NCBI GenBank assembly: GCA_029531795.1
Contig: JAPEIS010000001.1
Location: 4,216,001 to 4,280,000, forward strand
Direction of reading: 5' to 3'
DNA from: Sclerotinia nivalis
Taxonomy: Eukaryota > Ascomycota > Leotiomycetes > Helotiales > Sclerotiniaceae
DNA: 64,000 bases
The stretch's first letter is position 1; each line of letters starts with the position of its first letter. Positions 24,901 to 35,846 of this stretch are shown here, one piece after another. A model generated the notes under the pieces. The model made no database searches. It was not told the origin of the DNA and saw nothing but the letters and a program-made list of their open reading frames with translations. A program made the translations under genes and the position numbers.

Positions 24901-26105
24901 CTTTCCACTTGACAGGCTTGCGTTCCCCATGCTCATGGCAGAGTCCATCCATGGCAAAAATAGCAGCTTTCTTGGGGCTGTGTTATCTGTGCGCCACAAT
25001 ACAAATAGATGACAGGATATTGAATTCGTCCCAGATCATATTCGAAGATTTATGCTGCGATAAGTAGATTAAAAAACTAATCGACAGGGCCCAAGTTTTG
25101 AGATCATGATTGACGACAAGATCTTGTATCCATTAGTCACTGCATAAAGCGTTGAATGAAGATTTGGGGAAAACGAATGTGTCTTCTCGCATGGATTTTG
25201 ATGATCGCACGCCGGGTATTCATCTCTCAGCTGTTTCACATTTGTACTATGACTGTGTCTTCATCAGCGACAGGCTAATAGGACAGAAATATCATGAGTG
25301 GCTGACTTACTGCCATAATACTTGTTGGACGCGAAAATGAAGGTAGTAAGACTGCACCAGCGATGGGTTTGCTCTTGCCTTTTTCAAGCATTCGAGGTGG
25401 CTCGACAAATCCCAAGAGTGGCCCTCTAACCACAGCTTTTGGCGCACCACGTCAACGAGCCGCAATTGACAATTGTTAAAGTGAACCGTCTTAAAAAAAA
25501 ATCAATGACAAGAGCTTAATGTAACCACGAAGGATAAGAACAACAAGATAATAGAAGTCTTGAGGAAATGGCAATGGAGACAAACGCCGCATTGGCATTA
25601 CCACGACATGTAATTTTAGTGTTAAAGAACGGCGACCAGCGCCAAATTAAGAAGAGAAATTCATGACCAGCGTGAGGAAGAAAAGATGGAATATTTCGAA
25701 CAGGATGATGGAGTAAATACCTTAATCTATTTGCCTCAGCCCCTATTCTGTTTGTGTTCACGTGATGCGAATATTGACAAGCCGTGGACGGTGTGTTGCT
25801 TTCCGAGACAAAAGAGATTTGCATATTCTGAAGCAATTGGTTTCCGAGGGTCTTGCAATAGAATCTGCGCCAGTCAATTCGTTTTTACTGTCAACGTGAA
25901 TTAATGGACCGGCGAAAGTACGCTTGCGGTTGGCATCAAGTGTCTCCTCTCATAAATGTGTAAAATAGTATTTAATATTTTAGATCATTCACGGCAATTT
26001 TCCAGCCCAAAAGCTCCAGACACCGGTAGCATGTGCAGGCTCAAAGCCCGAATGCAGCTCGGAAGTGGCATCATCTTGAGCACCTCCAGTTTCCAAAAAC
26101 GCGCA
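21964..26105. other. 4.1-kb region with no callable gene
   Basis: GC content is nearer to genic DNA than the AT-rich gaps, yet no frame exceeds about 110 codons. Some minus-strand stretches look protein-like: around 23190-22985, ending at a GTAAGA donor-like site, and 23978-23751 with two hydrophobic segments. They lack starts and continuity. This may be one or more decayed genes. No transposon terminal repeats were found by eye. Confidence 0.4.
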
Positions 26106-27569
26106 CTAGTATGGATATGCTCTGACTTCCTCTTCCTTCTCCACATCCAGCCCCGCTTCAACTTGCTCTTCATGTTTCTTGTCCAGATACTCCAATAGAA
26201 CTTCCCCATACTTCTCCTTCCCCTTGTACTTGCTCACATCATCCCCCCAGCTTCTCACGGCACTTGCCAATCTCCCAGGTACATACGGCTCCTCGCATAT
26301 TTCCGTCATCGGATGAAAATACGTTCTGATCGTGAACACCACACCGCCAGATCTCGGCAGTCTCCTCAATGTCTGCCGTTCAGAACGAAACCAATGATGT
26401 TCAACCGCTCTATTCTTCTCCGCAGTATCCCAGCTCACGCTACCGGGTTCTCCATTTTCGGGACCAATGCTTGATGACCATGCTAGTTGATCGTCCACTT
26501 GAATGAAATAGTTGTTCTGAAACATCGGTTAGTATGCAGCTAGCCATAATTGCGCAAGCTAGGGAGGCTTACACGCTGAACGGGCGCATTAGGCTGAACC
26601 CTGCGAAAAAAATTCATCATTCCTTTCTCCAATTTCGTTTTGTAGCCCGGCACGTCGCCGGATGTGTGGATCTCACTCAATGGCATACCCAATTTGTCCT
26701 CCAAACGCCAAAATCCCGCAAGTAAAATGGCTCCAGCAAGAAGATAGTATTGGCCATCTTCCTTCTCAAACATAATGGCCAGATCATCCTGTGTAAAGCG
26801 GGCTGCCATCTGCATTGGATCTTCTGCAAGTGGCCGTTCGACGATGTTGAAAGATTCGTTAGTGAGAAGGTTATCCATGCCGACTGGAGTACGTCTGTAG
26901 AGTGTAGGGTAACGTTCTGGGAGATACGCGCAAAGTTCTTCGAGCAGCTCAACAGCACCATCAAATGCCGAAGGATCGGTATAGCAAGATCTGGCGCCAC
27001 GTTCGATAATACGTTTGGCTTTGTCGTCATGGTACCTCATGTAGTGGTTGTCCAATTCTTAGAGATGTTAGCGATGCAGCCTTCCGCTTGGGCTGAAAAT
27101 GATGTACCTATCCATTCATTCCAATCCATGGTTCGTAATCCCATGGTGATGTGATAAGGTCCATGGCGAAATGGTCGGTATGCGTTTGGCTTCGTTTGTT
27201 GCACATCCCAGTTTGGAGATGGAACTGCCGTTGGGCGTTTGAATTGCATGGGCTCCCAAACTGTCAAGATATTAGCCACTATTCATCAATTAATGGTTGA
27301 CCCTAACCTCCCAATTGTCTCTGCGGTTTTCCATTCCTAGATGTCGGCTTCTCCAAATCCGGCGTTCTCGGTCTGGCATGTCTCGGCTTCTTGAAGATTG
27401 TCGCAGCCCGTATCAAAAGCCACGCGGCAAGACAGATCAAGCCCGCACCGTACAACAGCATATGCGGATTATGGGTAATCATACGGGCGGCTTCCGAGCT
27501 TTTGACTCGCTCGCAGGTAGATCTGGTCCATAGTTGGAGTTCATCCAACTTCGTCTCACCCATTCTCAC
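26106..27569 (-). CDS. DUF3445 protein, heme-dependent oxidative N-demethylase-like
   Basis: Four exons: 27569-27308, 27260-27108, 27057-26573 and 26516-26106. The introns are 47, 50 and 56 bp, all GT-AG with consistent phase, giving 436 residues. A membrane anchor sits near residues 37-59 (MLLYGAGLICLAAWLLIRAA). The DUF3445 domain follows: GLRTMDWNEWIELDNHYM across the second junction, RRTPVGMDNL, a central region with DLAIMFEKEDGQYYLLAGA, and near the end HHWFRSERQTLRRLPRSG followed by VVFTIRTY. Bacterial relatives form the alpha subunit of a heme-containing amine N-demethylase. Fungal members are single proteins whose substrate is unknown to me. The anchor suggests attachment to an internal membrane. 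Confidence 0.9.
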
Positions 27570-28132
27570 GAGAACTTAATTTCGAGTGAGGGAAGAGATG
27601 GGAAATCTAAATTGTAATCTATGAATTGACTTGAATGAAAACATGTTGATAACATCAACGAAAATATATATTTATATAGGTATGCATCGTGAATTAGTGA
27701 ATGGACGATAAGATCTTGCCGCTGGGCAAGAACCCCACCAAATTTGTTCTTATCGCGAGGGACTTTTTTACCGTTTCGGGTATGGATTATCACACTCAAC
27801 ATCATGGCGGCGTACAAACACCTCATCAGGCATAAAAAATACTCTTGATCTTAATTCACTTGATGTCAATTGATTGAAATGTCATGAACTTCAATCATGA
27901 GCCGGGAGGAAGTTTCGGCACAATTCACTTTTATGATACGCCAGCAGGAAGAAAGCCACTTGGCAATAATCGAGGCGGTCATAAAGCGTGGAAAATTGTT
28001 TCGGTACTAACTCGTGCAACTGATTTTGAAGGTATCGGGTCTTCATCGCAATTTATGTATCTGGAGCATCATCAACGGAATGTGGTTCAATTTTATTCTT
28101 AGATACAATAATCATACATGGTCCAACATGCA
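27570..28132. other. Intergenic spacer
   Basis: About 560 bp between two minus-strand genes, holding the 3' end of the NAF1 gene and the promoter of the DUF3445 gene. AT-rich near 27650-27670. No other feature seen. Confidence 0.45.
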
Positions 28133-30247
28133 TCACCTGCTCCCTCCATTTCCATTTTGCTGGGTGAAGAATGCCGGATTTATGAACGCTCCTGCTGGTA
28201 TGGTGGGAGGAGGGGGCATACCTGGCCAATTATTCTGTGCAGGCGGGAAACTTGGCTGAGGTTGTTGATAAGGTTGCTGGTAACCTTGCGGGTACATTGG
28301 CCATCCTGGAGGTTGCTGTGATGGGTATTGTTGTGGTTGTTGAGGTTGATATTGTTGCGGCTGAATCAGATTGCTGTATATGTTTGAAGAAGGTGGCGGG
28401 GGTGGAAAGTTAGGCTTTTGTGGCAAGGAAGCTGGTTGAGAGTTGAATAATCCGGGACTTGGGTTGGGCGGAGAAAATGCATTGTTCGCTTGAGATGAGG
28501 CACCACGAGGATGGCTGTTATTTCGATCATTATTTCCGCCACCTCGTCCTCGTCCTCGACCCCTATCTCCTCTGCCTCTATCCCCGCGACCCCTTCCTCT
28601 GCCTCTACCTACATGATCACCGCGTTGATTTGCTCTATTATAAAGAGAACCCTCTTGCGGGGCTTCACCACCACTTGCACCACCAGTAAATCCGCTTGGT
28701 CGAGTGAGGGTTTTATAAGGGCCGTCCTCGGCTTCGTCATAGTTCAGCACGGCGCCATTACTGGCGGCGTACGACTGTTGCGACGCATGTCCGCCATGTG
28801 AATGACCACCATTCTGTTGAGTCTTACCACCTCTCTTTTCTGCCTTCTTTTGTTTTATCCTTCGTTTATGCTCAGCTTCCTTTTCATCATCCGAAAATTC
28901 CATTTCCTCGTCGCCGACCTCTTCGTCATACAAGTTGGAAGCATCTGTGCCTTTGTATGCCTTCAAAGCTTGTGTAAAAACATATGTTGAGTGTTGTTCA
29001 GAGTAGTAAACTGTTGTCCCAGCGGACAGTCCTGCTTCGGTAATTGCTGCGGCATTCGTAAACCTAACACAATACAATGGCTGTTCCACTCTGCCCAATG
29101 TTTCTGACACCACACCTATAACACTGCGATCCTCTAAACATAACACAGATTCCTCTCTCAACACTTGATACTCTCCGGTTGTGAAAGCTTTGATGAGAAC
29201 GATGTTGTCCACCACTCCTTCCACGTCTCCCAATTTTGTGATGGGCATTTCAGGTGTGATTGTGACATCTGGCTTGGGAATTATTTCCTCTGGTACCTCA
29301 TTCTTCGTCCGTAGCTGAGCTCCAGCACCCTTTGCACCTTTGGAGGTTCCCTCGTCATCTGAACCACCATCACCTTCCATCAGAATTCTAGCTTGCTCTT
29401 CTGGGCTTAACAATTTATATGTATTTTCCCCATCCTCATCTTCGCTGTCGTCTTCAGATGAACTATCGCTTGACGAGTCGGAGGATGATTCATATGGAGA
29501 TGAGTCAATCTCCCATTCTGGGTGTTCAGATTCTGTCGCCTGTGCTGCTGGCGCATCTTCCGTGGTTGAAACATCCGCAACCGCAACCGCGGCCGCAGGT
29601 TGCATGAGACCTCCCAGCATCGCCTCCAAAGCATGCGTCAAATTGGGTGGATCGGAGTGACTCTCCGGTACTTGGATATCGCTTGTACTAGGCCGAACTC
29701 CTAGAAATTCATCTGATCGCACCTCTATTTCTTGTTCGACATGTCGCTCTGTGGCGGGCTTCAAAGTCTCAGCGTCCATCGCAGTACTGCTGATGTCTTG
29801 TGTGCTGGCTTTGGCGTCTTCTTGAGGAAGTTGTCGCATCTCGGAATCAATGGGTTTTTCTATTCGCTCTGAATCAATTCCCATCACCTGCAAACCCTCA
29901 TCTTTGATTTTAGAGGGAATTTCTGAGGTCGCGCCGTGGGTTGTAGAAGTTGTAGATTCTTCAAGTAAAGATTCGGCATCTGCCATTGTAGAATCTTCTT
30001 GAGCTTGACTATTGGTACTTTCTGATAATTTCTCTGGGGACACAATTGATTCTTCTACGTGGTTTTCTGCGATGTCGCTCCCCGCGCATGGTTTTGAACT
30101 CTCAGATTTCGGCGCATTTCCAAGACGTCCCAATCCAGGTATGCCGGAAAATGTTGATGAAGATGAGGCAGATTCTTCATTTCCCCCTTGTAAATGAGAA
30201 TTCTCCTCTTCTTGGGGAATCAACGAGATTGAATCAGAATTACTCAT
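28133..30247 (-). CDS. naf1: H/ACA ribonucleoprotein assembly factor NAF1
   Basis: Intronless 704-residue protein. Residues 1 to about 320 are acidic and Ser/Thr/Glu-rich. Residues about 340-420 hold the Gar1/Naf1 RNP-binding beta-barrel: GDVEGVVDNIVLIKAF, then SVLCLEDRSVIGVVSETLG and QPLYCVRFTN. An acidic-to-basic stretch with EMEFSDDEKEAEHKRRIKQK follows. Residues about 540-570 are an RGG/RGRG block, and the C-terminus is rich in Pro, Gln and Tyr. NAF1 works in the nucleus, binding Cbf5 and loading it on nascent H/ACA RNAs before Gar1 replaces it. The order of parts matches fungal NAF1. The gene faces ALG9 across a 442-bp divergent promoter. Confidence 0.93.
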   Translation of the reverse strand: MSNSDSISLIPQEEENSHLQGGNEESASSSSTFSGIPGLGRLGNAPKSESSKPCAGSDIAENHVEESIVSPEKLSESTNSQAQEDSTMADAESLLEESTTSTTHGATSEIPSKIKDEGLQVMGIDSERIEKPIDSEMRQLPQEDAKASTQDISSTAMDAETLKPATERHVEQEIEVRSDEFLGVRPSTSDIQVPESHSDPPNLTHALEAMLGGLMQPAAAVAVADVSTTEDAPAAQATESEHPEWEIDSSPYESSSDSSSDSSSEDDSEDEDGENTYKLLSPEEQARILMEGDGGSDDEGTSKGAKGAGAQLRTKNEVPEEIIPKPDVTITPEMPITKLGDVEGVVDNIVLIKAFTTGEYQVLREESVLCLEDRSVIGVVSETLGRVEQPLYCVRFTNAAAITEAGLSAGTTVYYSEQHSTYVFTQALKAYKGTDASNLYDEEVGDEEMEFSDDEKEAEHKRRIKQKKAEKRGGKTQQNGGHSHGGHASQQSYAASNGAVLNYDEAEDGPYKTLTRPSGFTGGASGGEAPQEGSLYNRANQRGDHVGRGRGRGRGDRGRGDRGRGRGRGGGNNDRNNSHPRGASSQANNAFSPPNPSPGLFNSQPASLPQKPNFPPPPPSSNIYSNLIQPQQYQPQQPQQYPSQQPPGWPMYPQGYQQPYQQPQPSFPPAQNNWPGMPPPPTIPAGAFINPAFFTQQNGNGGSR

Positions 30248-30689
30248 TCTTCTTGTCGAAATCTAAACAAATTGTGAAAGGGCTGGATAGCAGCTTGTTG
30301 CGTTCGAATGTCTTTGGTGGCAGGAATATCAAGTTTCTCAATTCCAATGTGTAAGAAAAATAAGGAGCACCAATATAATATCATAAAATACAATATGAAT
30401 ATGGGTATCAAAAAACGTTAAGAAAATTGGCTCTTATCCAATACTGAGATGTCATTGACAAGAAAGTTTTGATCTCAAAATTTCCAAATTATTTCCCAAA
30501 GCTCGGGTCTCTATTAACAGGGGTTCTAATCTTAGTGCCGGGAGTTAGGCTTGTGCACACCTTATCAGCATACATAAGTCTGACTGTGTATTTTATGCAA
30601 ATATTGTGCTAGAACACGATGTCATTGTTGAAAGTCTGCGCCGAACATTGAGAATCTACTACTCCAGTAAATTCCACTCAATTACGACA
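30248..30689. promoter_or_regulatory. Divergent promoter region between NAF1 and ALG9
   Basis: The 442 bp between the two start codons must hold both promoters. An in-frame ATG at 30606 could extend ALG9 by 28 residues, but 30690 starts the more typical N-terminus. No clear TATA box was identified. Confidence 0.5.
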
Positions 30690-32722
30690 ATGGCTCCTCC
30701 ACAGCCAGTAAATTCGAGTTCAACTCGAGGAGGAGGAGGAGGCTCTACAGCTTCACATTCAAAAAAGAAGAAGTCGGTACTCACAATGCTGATGTACAAA
30801 TAAATGTTCACTGACCAAGCTTTCATAGACCTGCCACTCCATTCGCCGTCAAACCCGTCAGCGCATTTTACGTCTTCCTAGGAGCAAACATTTTGGCAGC
30901 TCTATATGCTCCTATACAAGATTGCGACGAGACCTTTAATTACTGGGAACCTACACATTATCTCAGTCATGGCTATGGATTACAGACATGGGAATATTCT
31001 CCAGAGTATGCAATTCGAAGTTGGTTATACATCACTCTTCATGCCTTGATGGGGAACTTTAGAAGACTACTTCCATTTCCAACGAAGGTATAGACAATCT
31101 AATCTTTGATTGGCTATTAGTATTCTAATTGAATGACAGCTTGGCGAATTTTATTTCATTCGATATGGTCTCGCATTTATCTGCGCTCTGTGCCAGACGC
31201 AAATGTTTCGAGTTATTAACGGAACTTTAAATCCGCGGGTGGCCATGTTCTTCATGATGGCAAATATATTTACTCCGGGTTTCTTCCATGCTTCAGCCTC
31301 TTTCTTACCCTCGAGCTTCGCTATGTACACAACTATGCTTGGAATGGCTGCTTTCATGAACTGGAAAGGAGGCCTGAAGACTGCGCAGGGTATCTTTTGG
31401 TTTGCAGTCGGAGGGATTCTCGGTTGGCCATTCTCTATGGCCTTATCTGCCCCTTTCTTGATTGAAGAGGTTGTTTTTGCTAGTTTGAGCGATAAGGACG
31501 CGATCATCGATACCGTAATGCGATTCCTTAGAGGAGTCGTCGGAGGACTTGTTGTTCTGGTAAAGTTTCTCTGGACCAATCCGTTAATTGTTGCTGATAT
31601 TGAAACAAGCTCTTCGAATTCCTTGTTTCTGGCTTTTTCTACAGACAACTAGTGGTTGTTCCTCTGAACATTGTTCTTTATAATATCTTCAGTGGTGAAG
31701 GAAGAGGCCCTGAGATATATGGTACTGAACCATGGCATTTTTATATCCGTAATTTACTTCTCAATTTCAATATTTGGTTTGTGCTTGCAATTTCAGCCCT
31801 CCCTCTATTCATACTTCAAAAGCTATTTGGGTCGCGAGAAGGTGGTACCACAACAGCTCTTCGCAGCATTGTCTTTGTGGCACCATTTTACATATGGCTT
31901 GCCATATTTAGCCTTCAACCACACAAGGAAGAGCGATTTATGTACCCAGCGTACCCCTGCCTTGCACTTAATGCGGCCATGTCACTCCACATTCTCCTGG
32001 CGGCTTTTGGCCGTTCGGATCCTAGGGCCTTGATTGGTAAGATTCCAGCCAAAGTGAAGCTGTTGTTTGTGAGCTTCTTTGTCATCGGATCCGTGGACAT
32101 TGGCCTAGCAAGGATTTATGGAATCTATACAGCATACTCGGCGCCCTTAAAGATATATAGTCCTCTCCAAAATGGTACTCTTGGGTCACGAGGAGATTCA
32201 GTCTGCTTCGGTAAAGAATGGTACAGATTCCCCAGCTCTTATCATTTGCCAAATGGCATGAAAGCAAAATTTGTCAAGAGCGAGTTCGATGGTCTGCTCC
32301 CCGGCGAGTTTTCTGAAGCTAGTGAGGGATTTGGAATCTGGTCAACATGGCTCATCCCCTCAGGTATGAATGACCAAAACATTGAAGACATGGGCAAATA
32401 TGTAAGCAAATCTCGCCTCATCGTATTTTTAGCAGTGATCTAATTTTATCAACAGGTTGACCTGAAAACTTGCAACTTTTTGGTCGACACATACTACCCT
32501 GATTCCATAGCCTCCGAACTCGAGCCTCACTACATTATGGATGCCGAAAACTGGGAGGCGGTGAAATGTGAACCATTTCTTGACGCATCCCAAACTCACA
32601 TCCTTGGTCGAGCCATATGGTTGCCAGACTTGCCCTTCATCCCAGAGAAATTTCGCAGGAAATGGGGAAGCCACTGCTTATTGAAACGGGCGGCAAAGAA
32701 GCAAGATGCCAGCTCTGTATAA
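30690..32722 (+). CDS. ALG9: ALG9 alpha-1,2-mannosyltransferase (GT22)
   Basis: Five exons: 30690-30772, 30829-31087, 31140-31559, 31610-32401 and 32456-32722, giving 606 residues. Introns are 56, 52, 50 and 54 bp. The first donor (GTCGGT) is weak and chosen for phase and length; the other three are clear. The first luminal loop carries the GT22 signature ALYAPIQDCDETFNYWEP with its acidic residues, and a later loop has HKEERFMYP. About ten hydrophobic segments lie between. ALG9 adds alpha-1,2-mannoses to the dolichol-linked oligosaccharide on the luminal side of the ER before transfer to N-glycosylated proteins. LVVVPLNIVLYNIF after the third intron is also family-typical. Length is slightly above yeast Alg9. 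Confidence 0.93.
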
Positions 32723-32880
32723 TATTTCGGGTGTATCAAAAGTTTGGGTCTATGATTTCAGTGCGGATTTTAGGGGGTCATGTATTTATAATCCATCAAG
32801 GTATGTACAATCACAATATAAAATCGAATTTTCATGCATACCTCCTTAAAATTTCTGCTGCTTGTGCGTCGTCAGCCCCC

Positions 32881-33916
32881 CTAATCTACAGTCGCTCCAT
32901 TGAAATAGTGGATCGTCTCATCCACACATCCCGTCGGCGTCAAATATGCATAATTCCCCAAGTTTATCCACAACTCCTGAGCGCCACAAACCAACCACGC
33001 ACTCAAATTCGGCCTACTAATGCTAGCCACACTCCATGTTACGGCATCCCCACTAAATGCAAACGCACCAAATGTGTTTTGAGTGGTATTGAATGTCATG
33101 GATAATTTAACTGCAGAGGAATTGGCAGGTGGTTGGACGTTTGCATAGAGGAAAGTATTGGGTGCGACTAGCTGGACGAGTTGGCCGGAAACGATTTGAT
33201 ATTGGCCGGCAGTTGATCTATCGGCTAGGAGGGCTGTGCCGGGCTTGCCAGTCGGTGAGGCTTGGAGGTATGAACTACGACACACGGTGGTCAACTTTTC
33301 TGTCATCTCTATTCCGATATCGATATTACAGGTGAGGGGAGAATGGAAGTATACTGACTGGAAGTTTGGAGATTCAACAGCGCGAATCCAATAGTAGCCA
33401 CTCTGAAGTGTCACTCCTGGGTATGAGGCTGCACCAGTAGTAGTTGCAGAGACTGTCGTGGTTCGTGTACCGGAAGTTGTTGTGCCGGGCGTGGTTACAC
33501 CCGTTGAGAATGATGCAGCACCAGGGAGACATTGGGAATAGTCTTTTGAGTGAAGTGATAAGCGGAAGCTAGAACATGAAATGAAAATGTGCTGACTTAC
33601 ATGGACTGTTTGCAGGGTTAGCAAAGGTCAAGGAACGAGACAATGCAACAAAACTTGAGAAAATGGACATGGACCGAATTGGGATAAAAGAAAGTCTTAC
33701 TTAGAATAAGTACACACATAACCCGAAACGCAGGTAGTTGCACCAGCCCAACCTGTTCCTCCACCTACCCTCCCGAATTTATTAGCCATGTCTAGGATAT
33801 CTCTTCCTCTTTCATAAACCTAACTTACACTGACCCCACGCGGATTGCTGTGCATACACCTCCTGGATTCCTGCTGCAATGAGCAGAGTCGCTCGCAACG
33901 GACTATAGAAATGCAT
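32881..33916 (-). CDS. Secreted CBM1 (cellulose-binding) protein with a C-terminal domain of unknown function
   Basis: Four exons: 33916-33829, 33764-33701, a five-base microexon 33605-33601 (TCCAT), and 33542-32881. Introns of 64, 95 and 58 bp give 272 residues. Residues 1-22 form a signal peptide ending at VYA, followed directly by a family 1 carbohydrate-binding module: WGQCGGTGWAGATTC, VSGYVC, then SNPYYSQCLPG with all four cysteines. The NPYY part exists only if the microexon is used; direct joining of its neighbours shifts the frame. A Thr/Ser/Gly linker follows, then about 180 residues beginning GYYWIRAVESPNFQSVYF, a non-catalytic-looking domain I know only from other fungal CBM1 proteins. 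It probably binds plant cell wall polysaccharide outside the cell. Confidence 0.85.
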
Positions 33917-34400
33917 AATTGAAAAAACAGGACTCTTCTTACTTTATCGGTATCTATGGAGTGTATTCACAGAAAGCGATGGAGGATTTGGGATTGCCTG
34001 CCCATCCATCGTGTACTTATATTCAGTGGTTCTATAGCAATATCTTACCCGGACCGACAAGTCCGTAGAGGCAAAATATATTTAAATTGGATTCTCGTCC
34101 GTATGACCTTTGATCTCTGAAAAGGGACTTAATTTGGAAATCATATAGACCAAATGAAGACAAGCATTCGAAAAAATGAGCAAATCTCAGGTCACAAAAT
34201 AGGCCCTCTACTTCTTGTTACACATAACCTCGAGGCCCATGTCACTAACATCAATGGGTTTCCTTCATGCAGATTAAAGCGGCACTATATCATGTGAAAA
34301 CATCTGCACCATACTAGGTACATTGTAATCTGTCGGTATATCATGTGACCAACCTCATCGGGAGCCGTACTACTAGCGAACCTAGTCCTCTTCCCCTCAA

Positions 34401-34408
34401 TATAAATA
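34401..34408 (+). promoter_or_regulatory. TATA-like box upstream of the SDR gene
   Basis: TATAAATA, about 104 bp upstream of the ATG at 34512, preceded by a CT-rich stretch. It is a plausible core promoter element; transcription start is not known. Confidence 0.5.
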
Positions 34409-34453
34409 GTCCCCTTATTTCATAGAATAGCAATCGAGAATGAATTACACAAT

Positions 34454-34498
34454 ATACTATAATAGTACTATGCGAATAGTATCACCGAAGTGATACCA
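34454..34498 (+). repeat. 45-bp palindrome-rich box, copy B
   Basis: 44 of 45 bases match the reverse complement of 21919-21963. It ends 13 bp before the SDR start codon, so it is likely transcribed in the 5' leader, where its nested dyads could fold into adjacent hairpins. Confidence 0.85.
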
Positions 34499-34511
34499 AT
34501 ATAATCCTACC

Positions 34512-35676
34512 ATGGCTTCTCCTTCAAACTCAAAGTACTATGTGATAATAGGCGCCAGTCGAGGCATTGGTCTCGAATTCACGCGACACTTACTCCTAGC
34601 ATCACCCACCAATATCGTCATCGCCACTCATCGATCCACTGAACCACCGCAAACTTTATATGAACTGGATAAGCAATTCCAGGCGCCGCCCAGATTATGG
34701 ACAGTGAAATGTGATGTTACAGATGAACAGACTATCGAAAGTCTTTGTCTCGCTATACCGGGGTTGTTATTGGGGAGTCCCATTGAAGCTGTGATTATTA
34801 ATGCCGGGGTCTTGGAATGGCCGAATAGAGTGCTTGGAGGGTAAGTCAGGTTATTTCTGTGAGGATTATCTGCTCTGCGTTAGAGATTTTCGTTGTATGC
34901 ACAATGGGATTGGGAAGTTTCACACAATGTGCTCCAACGATGTTTTCGTTAACAATCCAGCCATTTCATACAACGATCTCATAACTCTGCGAATGAGTGC
35001 TTGACGAATGATTTATGGCTTTTCTTCCATTTCTGGATTGGATCGGCGCGTTTACAGTACTAACGGTCACTCCTTTCATTTCGACAGAACTTCTCAGTCC
35101 TACAACCACCACTTTCAGACTAATACCATCGGACCACTTCTTGCCGCCAAAAATCTCCTCTCCATACCTCAATCTCGGATCTCTAACATTGTATTCATAT
35201 CCTCTGATTCCGGCTCCGCTGTAAACTTCCGTTCATTCGAAGATGGTTTCGCCGCATATGCTGCCTCTAAAGCTGCGCTGAACATGGGATTACGTGTAAG
35301 TTACTCTTCTTCCCCTGGATACCCCTCTTTCTTCTACTATACACCCAAATACCACTGCCATTTTTCCTCACATCCATGGATATAGCACCTAGCCGCCGAG
35401 CTGCACAGAGAAAAAGGTTCCGAGGCGCCAATTATATTAGCTCTTCATCCGGGTGAAGTGAACACCGATATGGCGAAGGATGTAGATCTACCCTGGGAAG
35501 TCAAGGGGGTTGTAGAGGTTGGTGAGAGTGTAAGAGGATGCTTGAAAGTGATAGGGGAGAAGGGGAAAGGTGGAATTGACGAGGGTGGAAAATCAACTGC
35601 TTGGGCGGCGGGGATATCAGAAGAGGCTGGGGCGGCGACATTTTGGACATGGGACGGGAGAAGACATCCTTGGTGA
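34512..35676 (+). CDS. Short-chain dehydrogenase/reductase (classical SDR)
   Basis: Three exons: 34512-34840, 35088-35295 and 35386-35676, giving 275 residues. The first intron is 247 bp, unusually long here; the second is 90 bp. The phases agree. The cofactor motif GASRGIGLEF lies at residues 14-23, CDVTD near 68, NAG near 97, the conserved Asn-Thr-Ile-Gly at 122-125, Ser in the FISSDSGS strand near 149, and the catalytic YAASK at 167-171. HPGEVNTDMA follows the active site. These are NAD(P)-dependent oxidoreductases; the substrate is unknown. It resembles the C-factor-like fungal SDRs of unassigned role. The 45-bp box lies just in front of the start. Confidence 0.88.
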
Positions 35677-35846
35677 GCCAAATGTGTAAAGTTGGAGACA
35701 AAGTCACGGTTTTAGCTTAAAGGTATTTGTTTACCGCTCATGTGTTCACTATATTTCGGTTTTGGCAAACTTGAGGCCTATTGTGAAGGAAATATAAAAG
35801 CTTCTAGTCTAAGTTCCGGCAAATTACCAAGGTCTACCAATCATTC

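Larger units (their letters stand above)
33917..34511. other. Divergent intergenic region between the CBM1 and SDR genes
   Basis: About 595 bp serving both genes. On the SDR side it carries a TATA-like TATAAATA and the 45-bp palindrome-rich box, both listed separately. Nothing else stood out. Confidence 0.5.

Noticed and set aside
31151..31648. 165-codon frame antisense to ALG9
   Set aside because: A shadow of a strongly coding region; the plus strand spliced protein is unambiguous.
34841..35087. Possible hidden exon in the 247-bp first intron of the SDR gene
   Set aside because: The spliced protein is complete and in phase without it; no segment inside has splice sites and sequence fitting the SDR alignment.
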